From: Pseudopithomyces maydicus
Lineage: Eukaryota > Ascomycota > Dothideomycetes > Pleosporales > Didymosphaeriaceae
Length of the DNA: 64,000 bases
Assembly: GCA_026873275.1 (NCBI GenBank)
Contig: JANTUC010000014.1
Coordinates: 558,001 to 622,000, forward strand
Direction of reading: 5' to 3'
The position numbers and the translations under genes were made by a program. This document shows positions 44,196 through 54,543 of the stretch, piece by piece. Below the pieces are notes generated by a model. That model was not told the DNA's origin. It worked only from the letters and a program-made list of their open reading frames with translations, and did no database searches. The number at the start of each line of letters is the position of its first letter. Position 1 is the first letter of the stretch.

Positions 44196-45793
44196 CTTTT
44201 ACTGTGCATTGTCCGACTGAATGTTTCCCTGCAAGACCAAACCAGCACCAGTGTCGAAACGTCGGAAATTCAAGAAAGAAATGGCGAGAGAAAAGAAACG
44301 GAGGTATTATGACGCCGCATTTCTCGCACGCGTACAATCCTTCGTGGCAGTCCGCGCGATGCTCGTGCGGCTGAGTACATCCTAAGCCTCACCGAAGATC
44401 CGCATGGGGCGTAACATCACCATAGCGCGCCCAAGAGAGTATTAGCCATAAGCAAAGGCACTCTGGGGCACACGGCCCCCAGCTCTCAGATTGGTGCGCA
44501 GTGGCTCGCATGTCGTTCACGCCCGACAGCTCGGTGCAGGTCTGGTGAGAAAGGGATGATCCAGGTCCGAAGGGTAAGACGTGTGGTCCTCGTATTTTAA
44601 GATCGGTACTAAACGGGATGAGTTTAGCGGGCGTTAGTGGAGACAGCGTCAGCCTCTATGAGGCATCCAACGAACCTGGGGAATGCTCGGGGCCCTTAGC
44701 TGAAAATTGTTAAATACATTGAAAAGGGAAGTCTCTGCTATTTTATGCCATTTATCTGACTGCCCCGGGCAAAATAAGCTCTGGGGCTTGTAGTTTTGGT
44801 TGAGCAAATGCGATGCTGGTTATACCAGCAGACAACTCGATTTACTGAAATGAATGGCGCATCGGACCCCTCAATTTGGGTAAGCGAAATCTCACTCTGT
44901 CCGACGTTTGACATACTGAGCTTTTCTCACCATGCGATTGCAGCAAGGCTTATGAAGTACGATATCGCGTACGCCTTTGTGCATGGAAGTGAGTTTTAGC
45001 ATCAGCAGACACCTTTCGAACAATCGTGCCAAACAGATCTTACTGCACTATGTCTTATACACTAGCTAGGAGATTGAATCGTGTGGTGGTAGGTGCTCTT
45101 ACCGGACTTAGGCTGGCTCTGATCTGGACAGTTGGCAATCCTTCCGTAAGATTTCGCCTGTGCGTTCGAAATTGCCTACATGTGCCTACTTTGACATTGA
45201 GGCTGTAACTCGACATGACTGCAAGGCGCAACAAAGCATACGCGTGTCCTAGTAGTTTTACCGCCGATGGATTCCCGCGACAGTATCTTAACGCAATTGT
45301 CTGAGCCGCATGGGAGTGATTAGAATTATTCCCGATGGACACCCTAGCCGCTGAAGGATCTCTCGTACGGCTGCTACCGACCTCTATGTACGCTCTAGAC
45401 ATTATGGCAGTGTCAAAGTATTATGCTACCCCTTCGGCACTATTCCCAGTGGTGCTTCTAGAGGAAAGTCAGAGGAAAGTCAGAGGAAAGTATAACTGTA
45501 TTACTATTATCATCTAAATATTCTAGATAAGTTTTGGAAGTCATTGAGAATTCGACTTTTTACTTCCTATTTTAGAATAGTACAGCACCAGCACTATCCG
45601 CATCTTAAACAACACCCACAGTCAAGTAGTCAGTCATTAAATTGTCGTCGTGATGATCTAAACAGATCATACCTACACCAGTCAAAGGCAAACTGAACGC
45701 AGAGGATTCATCAGAAAGGAGCACCAAAACAATAGACCGAACATGAGAGGGTGTATGTAATTCATAAGCTTGTTAGAATGTTAGAGCCCACAC
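44196..45793. other. intergenic, 1.6 kb
   Basis: No protein gene is supported. A GC-rich patch at about 44440-44700 contains local hairpin potential (for example CTAAAC...GTTTAG around 44611-44629) but matches no RNA class I can name. An 11-bp triplicate lies at 45460-45491. Confidence 0.4.
45460..45491. repeat. 11-bp tandem triplicate
   Basis: The unit AGAGGAAAGTC is repeated three times; the last copy ends in A. It lies 300 bp beyond the 3' end of the GH5 gene. Confidence 0.85.
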
Positions 45794-47053
45794 TCAAGCA
45801 CCTTTCCAAGCTCCAACAACACAAGCCGACACCAAACTCGTATCCCTCCACGACCCTCCACTCTGCGTCGGCGTCTCATTCAACTCATAGCTCGACGCGA
45901 ATCCGCCCGCAGCCCATCCTGTGTAACCGAGATAAACGTCCGCATTTTGACTGCCCGCGTTAGCATCTCTCCCTCCCCAAAGCCATCATGGGGGCTCCCC
46001 CGTTCCCAACCTCAAAACAAAATGAGAAAAAAAAAAGAAACTTACTTCAAGTACTTCAACTGCTGACACAAATACTTCTGACAACTCGCCGTATTCCCAC
46101 CCCCGTCTCCGTCACCATCGCCTGCCGCTTATTACTCCGCAGCCACTCCGCCAACGGCTGAAACGCATTCGCCACATTATCCTTCACGCACTCGGTATGC
46201 GTCCCCGAATTATCGCTATCCAAATACTTGTGCACATCCATAATCAGCCCCGTTATCCCCCCATCCGGATTCTTCACCTCCGCCAGCGCCGCCGCACTCC
46301 CCGAGCTAACGAACGACTCCGCCGACGTAAACCCATTACCCGGTAGTAGAATCATGTTAGAGCTAGCTCCCGCGCCGCGGATCGCGGTCACCACGGCTTG
46401 CACGGTGGCGGCCCAGGCTTTGATGTCTGGGATGTCGTGCGGCTCGTTCATGACGCCGAAGGCGATTTTGGAGTTCGAACCGTATTTCTGCGCGAGTTGC
46501 GTCCAGACGGAGGCCAGGTTGGCGTTGGAGGGCCCGCCTTGGCCGACGATTTGGCCATTCCAGCGTGCGTAGTTGTGTAGGTCGAGGATGCAGAGGGAGG
46601 CGCCTGAGGTAAGGCAGCCTTGGACGAGGCGGTCGTATTGGGCGAAGTTGTTGGAGTTGAGTCTGGGGGGGGGGGGGGTTAGTTGTCGGGTGGTTGGGCG
46701 AGGTTTGGGGTGAGAGGGGAGGAAGAGGAAGAGGAAAGGGGAGGGGAGGAAAGAGGAGGGACATACTGTCCACCGAGCTGGCCGTTGACCAGGAATTGCC
46801 AACCGACGGGGAGGCGGAAAGCGTTTAGGGTGTCATCTTTGACGAAATGATTCATTTGGCCGAGGGCGTTGGCACCCGAGACGATGTCGTAGGGCTTGGA
46901 GGTGCCGGTCAGGGAGCAGGTGCCGTCGATGGTGCAGCCGAAGTCGAAGCCAGCGATGTTGACTCCTGCATATTGGACTTTTGTTGCGCGAGGCGTGGGA
47001 GACGATAGCGCGATGCCGGCTAGTGAAGACAGAGCAAAGATAGACGTCTTCAT
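45794..47053 (-). CDS. GH5 endoglucanase (cellulase), secreted, one-base frame break
   Basis: This is a secreted family 5 beta-1,4-endoglucanase acting on cellulose. The exons are 47053-46767, 46662-46046 and 45950-45794; the introns are 104 and 95 bp. The start at 47053 (MKTSIFALSSLAG) gives a signal peptide. GH5 landmarks are RLPVGWQFL, LDLHNYARWNG, VMNEPHD (acid/base Glu169) and TETGGG (nucleophile Glu281). Right after the nucleophile a run of five C (46100-46104, plus strand) is one base short. With one more base the frame reads NTASCQKYLCQQLKYL, and the third exon gives VYLGYTGWAAG and the end SACVVGAWKGA. The corrected total is 1062 nt, giving 353 aa. No CBM1 is attached. The first intron carries a 14-G tract. 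The frame break is probably an assembly error. Confidence 0.9.
46665..46678. repeat. 14-nt homopolymeric G tract in an intron
   Basis: Fourteen consecutive G (plus strand) form a polypyrimidine C tract immediately before the 3' splice site of the first GH5 intron. Its length is likely to vary and is error-prone. Confidence 0.9.
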
Positions 47054-47784
47054 CGTGAAGGAGGGTTGAGTGATCAGGTACAAGGTGAGCAGTCAGGAAA
47101 GCGCAGGGAACATCACGAACATTTATATATATATGTGTGATCAATTCTCAAGCCAACTGTCATGATGTCACGACATATGACATCGTTTCGAGTATATCAA
47201 AGTGAATTTCCATCTCTTTTGCATTGTAGCAGGTGATCGACGGAGATGCAGCCTACATTGGCCTTAGCATACACGGCATGCATAGCATAGCAAGTAGCAA
47301 AACCAGGGCGCGCATGTATTGGCCAAGCTCGTACCGACAGAGTGGTTGTAATGGGGAAAGCTTGTCAATTCTTGACAAGCTTGTTTTTCCTTATGGGCAC
47401 ATGCTATATGAAGCGGAGCTACAAGGCGCAACACCCGAGATCCCGTCAATGCCGTCGGTAAATGTATTCTCTGGTCGTTAGCGCTGTAGATCGCCACGGA
47501 ACAGCCGTACATACATACAGATATATGTTTGTATATCGAACAAAGCTCTCGGCCCATGGCCTTCTTGGGGAAAGAAATCTCGAAATTGGTAGGATGCGAA
47601 GTTCGAGTGTGCGTCCCTAATGCTGCATATGAAGTGCGATATGAATCAAGGACCTTAATGCAAACATACCGCGCTATTTTTCTTCAACCGCAAAGTGGAT
47701 CGCAATACAGGGGTTGGTCAGTGTCCCAGCATGATGCCGTTGCTGCACGGACTAGTAACGACTGGTGGCCGGCAGGAACTTTCT
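47054..47784. other. intergenic between the GH5 promoter and the methyltransferase 3' end
   Basis: Nothing coding is supported in this 730 bp. The left end is the GH5 promoter; a TATATATATA-like stretch at about 47123-47134 is a plausible TATA region. Confidence 0.4.
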
Positions 47785-50101
47785 CTAATCCAGAACTATG
47801 ACGTTGTCGCCGGCATCCTCGAACTCTTCCAGGACCTGACGTTGCTTTCGAGTGGGAAGCGAGAGATGTGCGGCCCGGAGAGTCCGTGGGGCAGCATCAA
47901 CTTTATACGTACTTCCCCACAAGGGGTGTTTCTTCTTCGATACGACGGTCCTCGTAAGCTTACTGAGATACCTAGTTGAGGTAGGGATGCGGACGTTCTT
48001 GTTTTCTAGATAGTCGAAAAGGTCGTCCACTTCGTCTTCTGGATCAACGAAGCCTAAGCCACATTAGTCATTTTGTATGTATAGTAACGTTCAAGAGGGC
48101 TTACCTAGATCCCAAGCCTCAAGTAACTGAGCGACCACTTGGAAATACTTCATGCTCGCCACTGGAGCCCATGCATTGCCAGCTTGTTTGGTGGCTTGCC
48201 CCCTTGAACCATTGAAAATATAATCGCTTGGGAAGCCTTGCAACTGGGCTGTCTCGCGTGGTGTGTATCGTCGGATCCCGGAGTGATGTTTATTTTCCCC
48301 TCCACTAGTAGTGATACACTTCGCGAGGATTGTGAAAGGGTCTACGGGGTCTATGGGTCGAGCCAGCGGCCTCTCCTTCTCGGGCATATGATAGGTATCA
48401 CATGGGTCTTCTCGCAGTCCCTTCAGAGCATCGCCTACCGTAACCCAAGGGGGAGTCCACTGCCCTTAGGACCGTGGGCTGGTTTAGGAAATGGGGGAGA
48501 GGAAGTCCTTCTTTAGCGCAAAGGAAGATAAGGCGGCGGCGACGTTGGGGCAGGCCGTACTCTGACTGATCGCTGACTCTCCAACGGACGTTATACTTCC
48601 TTGAAGTTATCTCGTTGATCAGCTTTCGGAACCACATCCTGTGCTTCTTGAGTTTCAGGAGACCAGGTGCCTGCTCGAGCGTCGCATATCGCGGTTTAAC
48701 AGCTTCGAGAAACGGTCCCACTGTAAGTAATAACTCCATGTTTTCCTGGTCGTTCTTCCCAGCATTGGTATGGGCCTCGCTCCAATAACAGCATGGGCAG
48801 GAAATATGTAGGACGTCAACACCGTGCTCGCAACGAGAAGCGATCGCTTTGAAATCGCGAGCGTCCATAAATAGGTGATCTGTATGTGGGAAGTTTTCGG
48901 CGTAACCGTACATGGCGATTTCGTCCTTTTCGAGACCCCATTTGACGATGAAGCCGGCCTGACGAGCACCTTCTGAGGCACCACCGATACCGCAATAACT
49001 GTCGGCAAAAGTGTATTTGGCTGGCTTTGTAGAGCAGGCTCGCTTAATAGGGTTTGCCTCTACGAGTTCGACCGAGGGCTGTCTCTTCATCCTCGAATGG
49101 GATGATCTGTGAGAGGGAGAAGATGAAGATGAAGAAGGAGACGCCGCAGATAAAGTAGCAGGCGACGCCGAGGAAGACGGAGAGGCATGGTCCGGTGTTG
49201 CGGGTGGGGTCGGTGCTGCTGTACTGGATTTATCATCAGACTCGCGGCGATAGAGCTTGCGCAATTCGCCGCTATAAGAGACTGAATTGTGGTCAGTAAC
49301 CACGGTGTACACCCAGCGACAGATAAGAGTTCCGCTGTGGAAGATCCAAGTTCGGATTTCGTCTGAGGTCTTTAGCCCAGCGGGTATCATCGTGTATCGA
49401 TTCGCATCGCGACAGCCGTATGCCGCATAGTCCAGATGAGTGAATTTACACCTGCGCTTCTGAAGCACTTCGGTGACGGGAACAGTTAGGAGTCCTTGGT
49501 CGAGCAGCGGGCGAGGATCATCTTCGGAAGCTTCTATCAGCATAAAAAGCTCGTTGAACTTGCCTGTTGCCCCAAATTAGTAATCTGAGTTGACCAATCG
49601 ATGCCAATCTACTTACCGTCGAACAGCGGTCGCGAGTAGGTGCAACGTCGTAGGAGATAACCCTTCAAGGAGACCTCGCCGGTATCGAGATCCTCGAAGA
49701 TACCGACAATTCGGAGGAAATCGCCGCTAAGCGTATGCTCAGCGACTCGCCCAGTTCGGTCTTCAAGCTCGACAGTATCGCCTTTGCGGATCATGCTACC
49801 AGTTTCAATTCGATGATGAGGCAGTTCGATAACCAGAGGGAAAGGTTCCTCTATGGTGGGCCTTGGGAGATCGGCAGTGTCTTCATCTTCGTCGTCGTCA
49901 TCATCTATGACAATATATTCGCGTTCGTCATCTTCATCGTCCTCGTCGTCCGAGACTACACATGTAGTATTAGTAGGCCGTATACTTGAATGCTTGGATT
50001 TAGAATATACCAAAGTGTTGAACTTCTATTTCATCATCACTAGCATCGCCAAATGTAGTGTCTTCAATGTCCCATAGATAACGGGTGATCGGGGGAGCCA
50101 T
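47785..50101 (-). CDS. rid: RID/Masc1-like DNA (cytosine-5) methyltransferase, two one-base frame breaks
   Basis: This is a fungal DNA cytosine-5 methyltransferase of the RID/Masc1 group, the class linked to repeat-induced point mutation. The exons are 50101-50011, 49955-49617, 49563-48105 and 48053-47785 (introns 55, 53 and 51 bp). An acidic stretch (32-58) and a BAH-like region come first, with a Ser/Pro linker at about 250-300. The methyltransferase core has motif I (FADSYCGIGGASEG, about 329-342), a motif IV region HISCPCCYWSEAHT (catalytic Cys401), motif VI LEQA (E440, in place of ENV), motif VIII QRRRRL and motif X KQAGNAWAP. Motif IV reads PCC instead of the usual PCQ. The frame breaks twice between motifs VIII and IX, at G5 runs 48493-48497 and 48449-48453. 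Two added bases restore the protein and make 2160 nt, 719 aa. Confidence 0.88.
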
Positions 50102-50639
50102 CTCTAGAGCTGCATTGGAGGTTGTATGATTGTTGGAGAGGGTAAAGAGGGAGAGAGTTGTGGTGGCGGGAGAGGAACCTATTTAACGTTAAAAAGGTGA
50201 GATTAATAAGCTCTTCCTCTTTTACTGCAAACGCGAAATTGTGGTGAAGGTGAGAGGAGAGAGCAAGTAAACGAATTAGACGTATATTGGCAATTTTACA
50301 CTCCACGTCCCTTATTGCAAAGTCCTGGCTGTAAAAGGTGAGAGAAGAGGGTAGGAAAGCGACAAAGATAATTATTAGTGATATTACCCTCAGTGTCCTA
50401 TATTGCAAACGCCTAGTTGTAGCAGGCAAGAGGAGACAGCAAGTGAGCAAGATGTACCGATACCAGTGATAGGCGGACACCGCAACGGACATGTCATTTG
50501 TAAGTGAGATGATACGTTCGAAATGGCGATGGAAAATGGTCAGACGAAAGAATAGTTGTAACATAGAATTTATCTGTACAAGGCCGGGAGTCCTCGAAAG
50601 CCCCATCGGCATGATTCTAGGATGGGTATCCAACCGCGC
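50102..50639. other. intergenic upstream of the methyltransferase, with diverged repeats
   Basis: This 538-bp promoter-side stretch contains three diverged copies of a roughly 55-60-bp element, listed separately. No coding frame is supported. Confidence 0.5.
50220..50456. repeat. three diverged 55-60-bp repeats upstream of the methyltransferase
   Basis: Copies begin near 50221 (TACTGCAAACGCG), 50321 (TTATTGCAAAGTC) and 50401 (TATTGCAAACGCC). Each continues with a TTGT/CTGT element, a GG-rich hinge and an AGAG(G/A)AGA purine block. They lie 120-355 bp upstream of the methyltransferase start. Similarity was judged by eye. Confidence 0.5.
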
Positions 50640-51355
50640 TTATCGTATCGTCTTCTCCACAAAGTCCCGCTCCAACCGACCAACCTCCCGCTTGAAGATC
50701 TCCACCTCTTTCCAGCAGTCGAGCGGCCGCCGGTCGTGCAGACGCAGGCACGCGACCACGTCCTCCTTGGCCTTGTTGACCTGGGGGTCGGCCTCCTCCA
50801 GCTTCTTCCGGGCCTCGAGCTTCTTCCTCAGGGCCTCGATCTCCTTGGTGACGCTCGAATTGCTCATGTCCTGCTGCTTCTGCTTCTGGGCAAGGGCAGC
50901 AGCGCTCGAGGTGGCATCGCTGATCTTCTCTGTGACGTCGCTGAGGGTGTCGGCAAACGAGGAGGATTCCTGGGGCTGGTCGGCATTTTCGGACAGGTAC
51001 TTGGAGACGTCGGAGATGTTCTGGGCTTCCTGTTCGCGCAATCGCTCGAGCTCCTGGGTTAGGCGCTGCTGGTACTGCAGCTCCTGCTGCTTGGATCGGA
51101 TAGCGTCGGTCTGGGGCGTGTACGCGTCAATTCTTGGCCCCGGAGGAATCAAAATCTGGCGCTTCTCACCTGGGTGTTCTTCTGCAGCGAATCGACGAGG
51201 CCATTGGAGAAGCGGACGGGTGTGTCTCTGCGCGCAAAAAGTTATCAGCATCCGGGGTCTTGCGAACGGGCCAATTGGCTTGGAGGAGGGTTTTCGTACG
51301 AGGAGAAGACGTGCTGCGAGACCTCGCCGGAGGGCTTCGACTGTTCGGCACCCAT
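50640..51355 (-). CDS. MIC19: MICOS subunit MIC19 (CHCH-domain protein)
   Basis: This is a peripheral inner-membrane protein of the MICOS complex that shapes cristae junctions. The exons are 51355-51300, 51227-51170 and 51110-50640 (introns 72 and 59 bp). The total of 585 nt gives 194 aa. The first exon gives MGAEQSKPSGEVSQHVFSS, with Gly2 as a possible myristoylation site. The second adds DTPVRFSNGLVDSLQ. The third holds a long coiled coil and the C-terminal half-CHCH motif, C-x10-C (VVACLRLHDRRPLDCWKEVE), as in yeast Mic19. All junctions keep phase. It is divergent from the acetyltransferase gene at 51696. The long minus-strand frame that continues upstream through the introns is not the protein. 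Confidence 0.93.
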
Positions 51356-51695
51356 TTTGGATTGGAATGGAGCGGGATGCCGTCACCGAAGACGCTGCAG
51401 CTGGCGAACGTTGGGTCGCGGCCGCCAAGGGACAATGCCGCCATGACCAGAGCGGTCTAGCCTCCGCGCGCATCACTCGAAATCACAATGATCGCCGTCC
51501 TCTCACCACAATTCACCTGGTATCCAAACATTCCATGTTGATCTAGAGATTGGATGCCAGCCCAGTACACGAAGGCTAACTCAGGCTGTGTATACTATTC
51601 GTGATACTCCAATCACACTCTTGCTGGCCCTAGACTAACAAACCAGCTGCCACCGCCCCGCCGCCTAGACACCACCACCACTATCACCATCACCA
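51356..51695. promoter_or_regulatory. divergent promoter region of MIC19 and the GNAT gene
   Basis: 340 bp separate the two start codons. A CCAAT pentamer occurs at 51609-51613, and a (CCA)n/(CAC)n pyrimidine-rich leader precedes the plus-strand start. Functional use is inferred. Confidence 0.4.
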
Positions 51696-52481
51696 ATGCT
51701 CCAGTCGTCGATAACAGCATGGCTGAAGAAGCCCGCCGCTGTCATGAAAGCTGACCAGCCAAACCCAGTTCCAGCCCCTCCACCAATACAGCTAGTCGAT
51801 CAGCCAGAATCTGCCGCACCACAGTTTGCAGGTGTCCCCGCCGACGTGCCTGCTTCGACCGATGAGTGCAATGACAAGAAGGCACCAAGCCAGCCCAGTG
51901 CCACCCTCTTCTCCGCGCCCCCGCTACCCGCGAATGTCGAGTTCGCCCCGCTTACGCAGGAGCTCATACCCTCTTTCAAGAGGATCCTCGGCCTCACCCT
52001 CCCCGTAGCATACCCGCCAGTCTTCTTCACCGAGTCCATGGATGAGCCTATACACGGCATCACGCTTATGGCGCTTTGGCACCCAGCCCAAGTGAGCGAT
52101 GCAGTCGCCGCCACTCCGAGAGCGGAAACGCCGCGTCTAGTAGGCGCGATACGCTGCCGCATATTACCCTCCGCGAACCTGTATATTTCTACCATCAGCC
52201 TCTTGGCTCCCTACAGATCACATGGCATCGCTACACATCTCCTGCAACGCGTGGCTGCCAAGGCTATGGACCAACACGGCGTCAGATGCGTGACGGCTCA
52301 TGTGTGGGAGGCGAACGAAGAAGGGCTCGAGTGGTACAAGAAGAGGGGCTTCGAGATCATCGGAAAGGAAGATGCTTATTATCATAAGCTCAAACCTCCT
52401 GGTGCCATCCTGGTCAGGAAGTGGCTTGGTGTTGCCGACCTTCTGGCGCATCCGGACTCTGTGAGCATGGTCGGCAGGTGA
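51696..52481 (+). CDS. NAA50/San-like N-acetyltransferase with N-terminal PIP-box
   Basis: This is a GNAT acetyltransferase of 261 aa without introns. Residues 3-10 (QSSITAWL, then KKP) fit a PCNA-interacting peptide, Q-x-x-[ILM]-x-x-aromatic-aromatic/Leu. A disordered Pro/Ala linker runs to about 80. The GNAT domain (about 85-235) resembles NAA50 (San). It has FTPVFFTE-like PPVFFTESMDEP, the beta4 strand LYISTISLLAPYR, the acetyl-CoA loop R-S-H-G-I-A (Q/RxxGxG/A type), VTAHVWEANEEGLEWYKKRGFE, and YYHKLKPPGA at the end. NAA50-type enzymes acetylate protein N-termini and are needed for sister-chromatid cohesion. A PCNA-docking head would couple this enzyme to replication (inference). It is divergent from MIC19. 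Confidence 0.87.
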   Translation: MLQSSITAWLKKPAAVMKADQPNPVPAPPPIQLVDQPESAAPQFAGVPADVPASTDECNDKKAPSQPSATLFSAPPLPANVEFAPLTQELIPSFKRILGLTLPVAYPPVFFTESMDEPIHGITLMALWHPAQVSDAVAATPRAETPRLVGAIRCRILPSANLYISTISLLAPYRSHGIATHLLQRVAAKAMDQHGVRCVTAHVWEANEEGLEWYKKRGFEIIGKEDAYYHKLKPPGAILVRKWLGVADLLAHPDSVSMVGR

Positions 52482-53764
52482 AGCCTTCGTTGCTGTGCCA
52501 ATACGCATGCGAGAAACATCGTATTGGACACGGGAACTCATGGTGTATCGCAACCAGAGCCCGGGGATCGGGGTTTCAATGCGTCTTACCGCTTCGGAGG
52601 CACTTTGCCGATCGACTAGAGGGGATGAGTGGACGGCTAGACCTGGCTTCCACTGAGTAATACATGCAAAGCATTGTCTGGAAGCTAAGTTCGGTTGTTT
52701 GCCTCGATGCTCCAGCCAGATGCTGCACGAGTTGCTAAGACATGCATCGATTCATACCATCGTTGTTTTACCCACGTAAAAGCTGAAGAATTTCCCACGC
52801 CAGTGTCGTCGTCTCGTTCAGCATCTGCGTGTTTGCCCAACAATACAACACCTTCTCACCTGTCGGCAAATGCCCAAACTGTCTTCGTTCTCCCAGTGTG
52901 CTTGCTCCCCCTCTTGTAATTGACTTCCTGTGCAGTCATCCCTGTGGCGATTACCCTTTCACCCGGTCGCAATCAGGTGGACATCCTTCGATCTAGACCT
53001 GTAAGACCCATTATTTAGGGTTGTGGCAGTAACCTTCCAGCAGACTTCTTCTCGTTATACCCGTGGGTGATTATGTTAGCTCTGCTACCTACCAGGGTCC
53101 CGCCCAGTCAATTTGCGGGTAAACCGGTACCAACCCACAGGATCGATCACAACCAAAAATAGGTATCTCCCACCCCAACAGAAGGCTCTTGGGAGTATTA
53201 CTTGCATCGAAGCTGAACTGTCATCGAGCACTTCAGATATCATTCATCGTGTCGGCACGTCGTTTAATCCAATCTTCAGCTACACGCCCCGTCTGGGTCG
53301 GCACCCGAAGTACCCGCAACACTGGAACCCGCCGACCACAACCCTGAAAGTTATGTATCCGTTCTTGGGGGCCGTTGCCGAATCTCACGCAGGCCAATAT
53401 TGAAATCGCGTGCGCCGGGCCGCTCGCCAACCTACGTGTCAGTAGGGCCGCGCCCCGTCCTGGGACATGTACCTCAGTAGCGAAGTCGACCTCCATTCTA
53501 GATGGCCTGACTAGAGCTTCTTGTGTTTTAGCAGATACATATACGAGGATTCAGCAGGTAGAGCAATATATCGTACGTGCTGCCAAGGTTTAGACGGATC
53601 TCTCATCGGCAAGACGCCGAGGGCATTCAGCTGTTGGAGTATGTATGTATCAATGAAGAGCGTATAGATATAGATATGTATAAATACCCACCACGACGTC
53701 CCCAGCTGTGACCCAGATCCCCGCGCTCACCATTTCATTTCCTCCCACTACCATACCTCCCAAA
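52482..53764. other. intergenic, 1.28 kb
   Basis: There are only short frames. The right end holds the promoter of the CBM1 protein gene, with a TATAAATA-type element at about 53682-53687. No repeats or RNA genes were recognised. Confidence 0.4.
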
Positions 53765-54543
53765 ATGCTGTTCCACAAAGCCGCCTTCCTCGTCGTTACG
53801 CTGGCCGTCGGATCTCTCGCCGTGCGTACCACCCACTTCCCCTCCCTCCCCTCCCCTCCCTCCCCTCGCTCGCCCTCCGAGAAGCTACTAATCGACACGG
53901 TAACAGGCCCCAGCAAACGACCTCGTCGCCCGCCAAGGCGAGGGCCAAATCACATACACGGTGACATGCATCGGGCCGCGCTGTAGTGCCACGCCCCCGA
54001 CCAGCACGCCCAAGACCAGCACCAAGATCTCGAGCACCAAGATTACTACATCGACGTCGAAGTACGTGACGCCTTCGCCGACACCGACGCCCTCGAAGGT
54101 CAGTTTTGATTTCATTTAAAACGGTTTTAGTCACGTACCCGCTGGAAGGACTGCTCCGTTAAAATCCAAGTCCAAACGCGAGGTACCTATGTACCTACCT
54201 TGACTAACGAGTTCACCACCAGACGACGAAATCAGTCCAGCAGCCGTCCAAGACCACTCAAACGGAGGAGGTCGGGCCCAGCAGTACGAGGTGCCCTGTT
54301 CCGCTGTACTACCAGTGCGGCGGGTATCATGATGGGCAGCCGTGGACGGGATGCACCAAGTGTGTGAGTGGGGCGAAGTGTATTTGGCAGAATGGTAAGT
54401 GCATTTGCAAGACTGTGGGGGGGATGTTTATGTGTATATATGGATTCTGCATGGGATCTTTGTACATGTTTGAGTACATGTGTGATGAGGCTGGCTAACG
54501 TGTGGTTGCAGATTGGTATTATCAGTGTGTTGCGGATGAGTAG
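53765..54543 (+). CDS. small secreted CBM1 (cellulose-binding) protein without a catalytic domain
   Basis: Four exons: 53765-53821, 53907-54098, 54223-54394 and 54512-54543; the introns are 85, 124 and 117 bp. The total is 453 nt, giving 150 aa. Exon 1 is the signal peptide (MLFHKAAFLVVTLAVGSLA), with cleavage expected before APAND. The middle is a Ser/Thr/Lys/Pro-rich stalk suited to O-glycosylation. The last about 45 residues are a fungal-type CBM1: CPVPLYYQCGGYHDGQPWTG, then CTKCVSGAKCIWQN and WYYQC. It has six cysteines rather than the usual four, and aromatic residues at the cellulose-facing positions. Proteins consisting only of stalk plus CBM1 may bind walls as lectin-like or effector proteins. 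The last exon codes for only ten residues but completes the binding face. Confidence 0.9.

Noticed and set aside
44440..44560. Possible U4 snRNA from a GCGCAGTGGC match
   Set aside because: The conserved downstream U4 elements are absent, so the ten-base match is taken as chance.
50491..51546. 351-codon plus-strand frame over MIC19
   Set aside because: Antisense of MIC19 exons; MIC19 is supported by phase-consistent introns and the CX10C motif.
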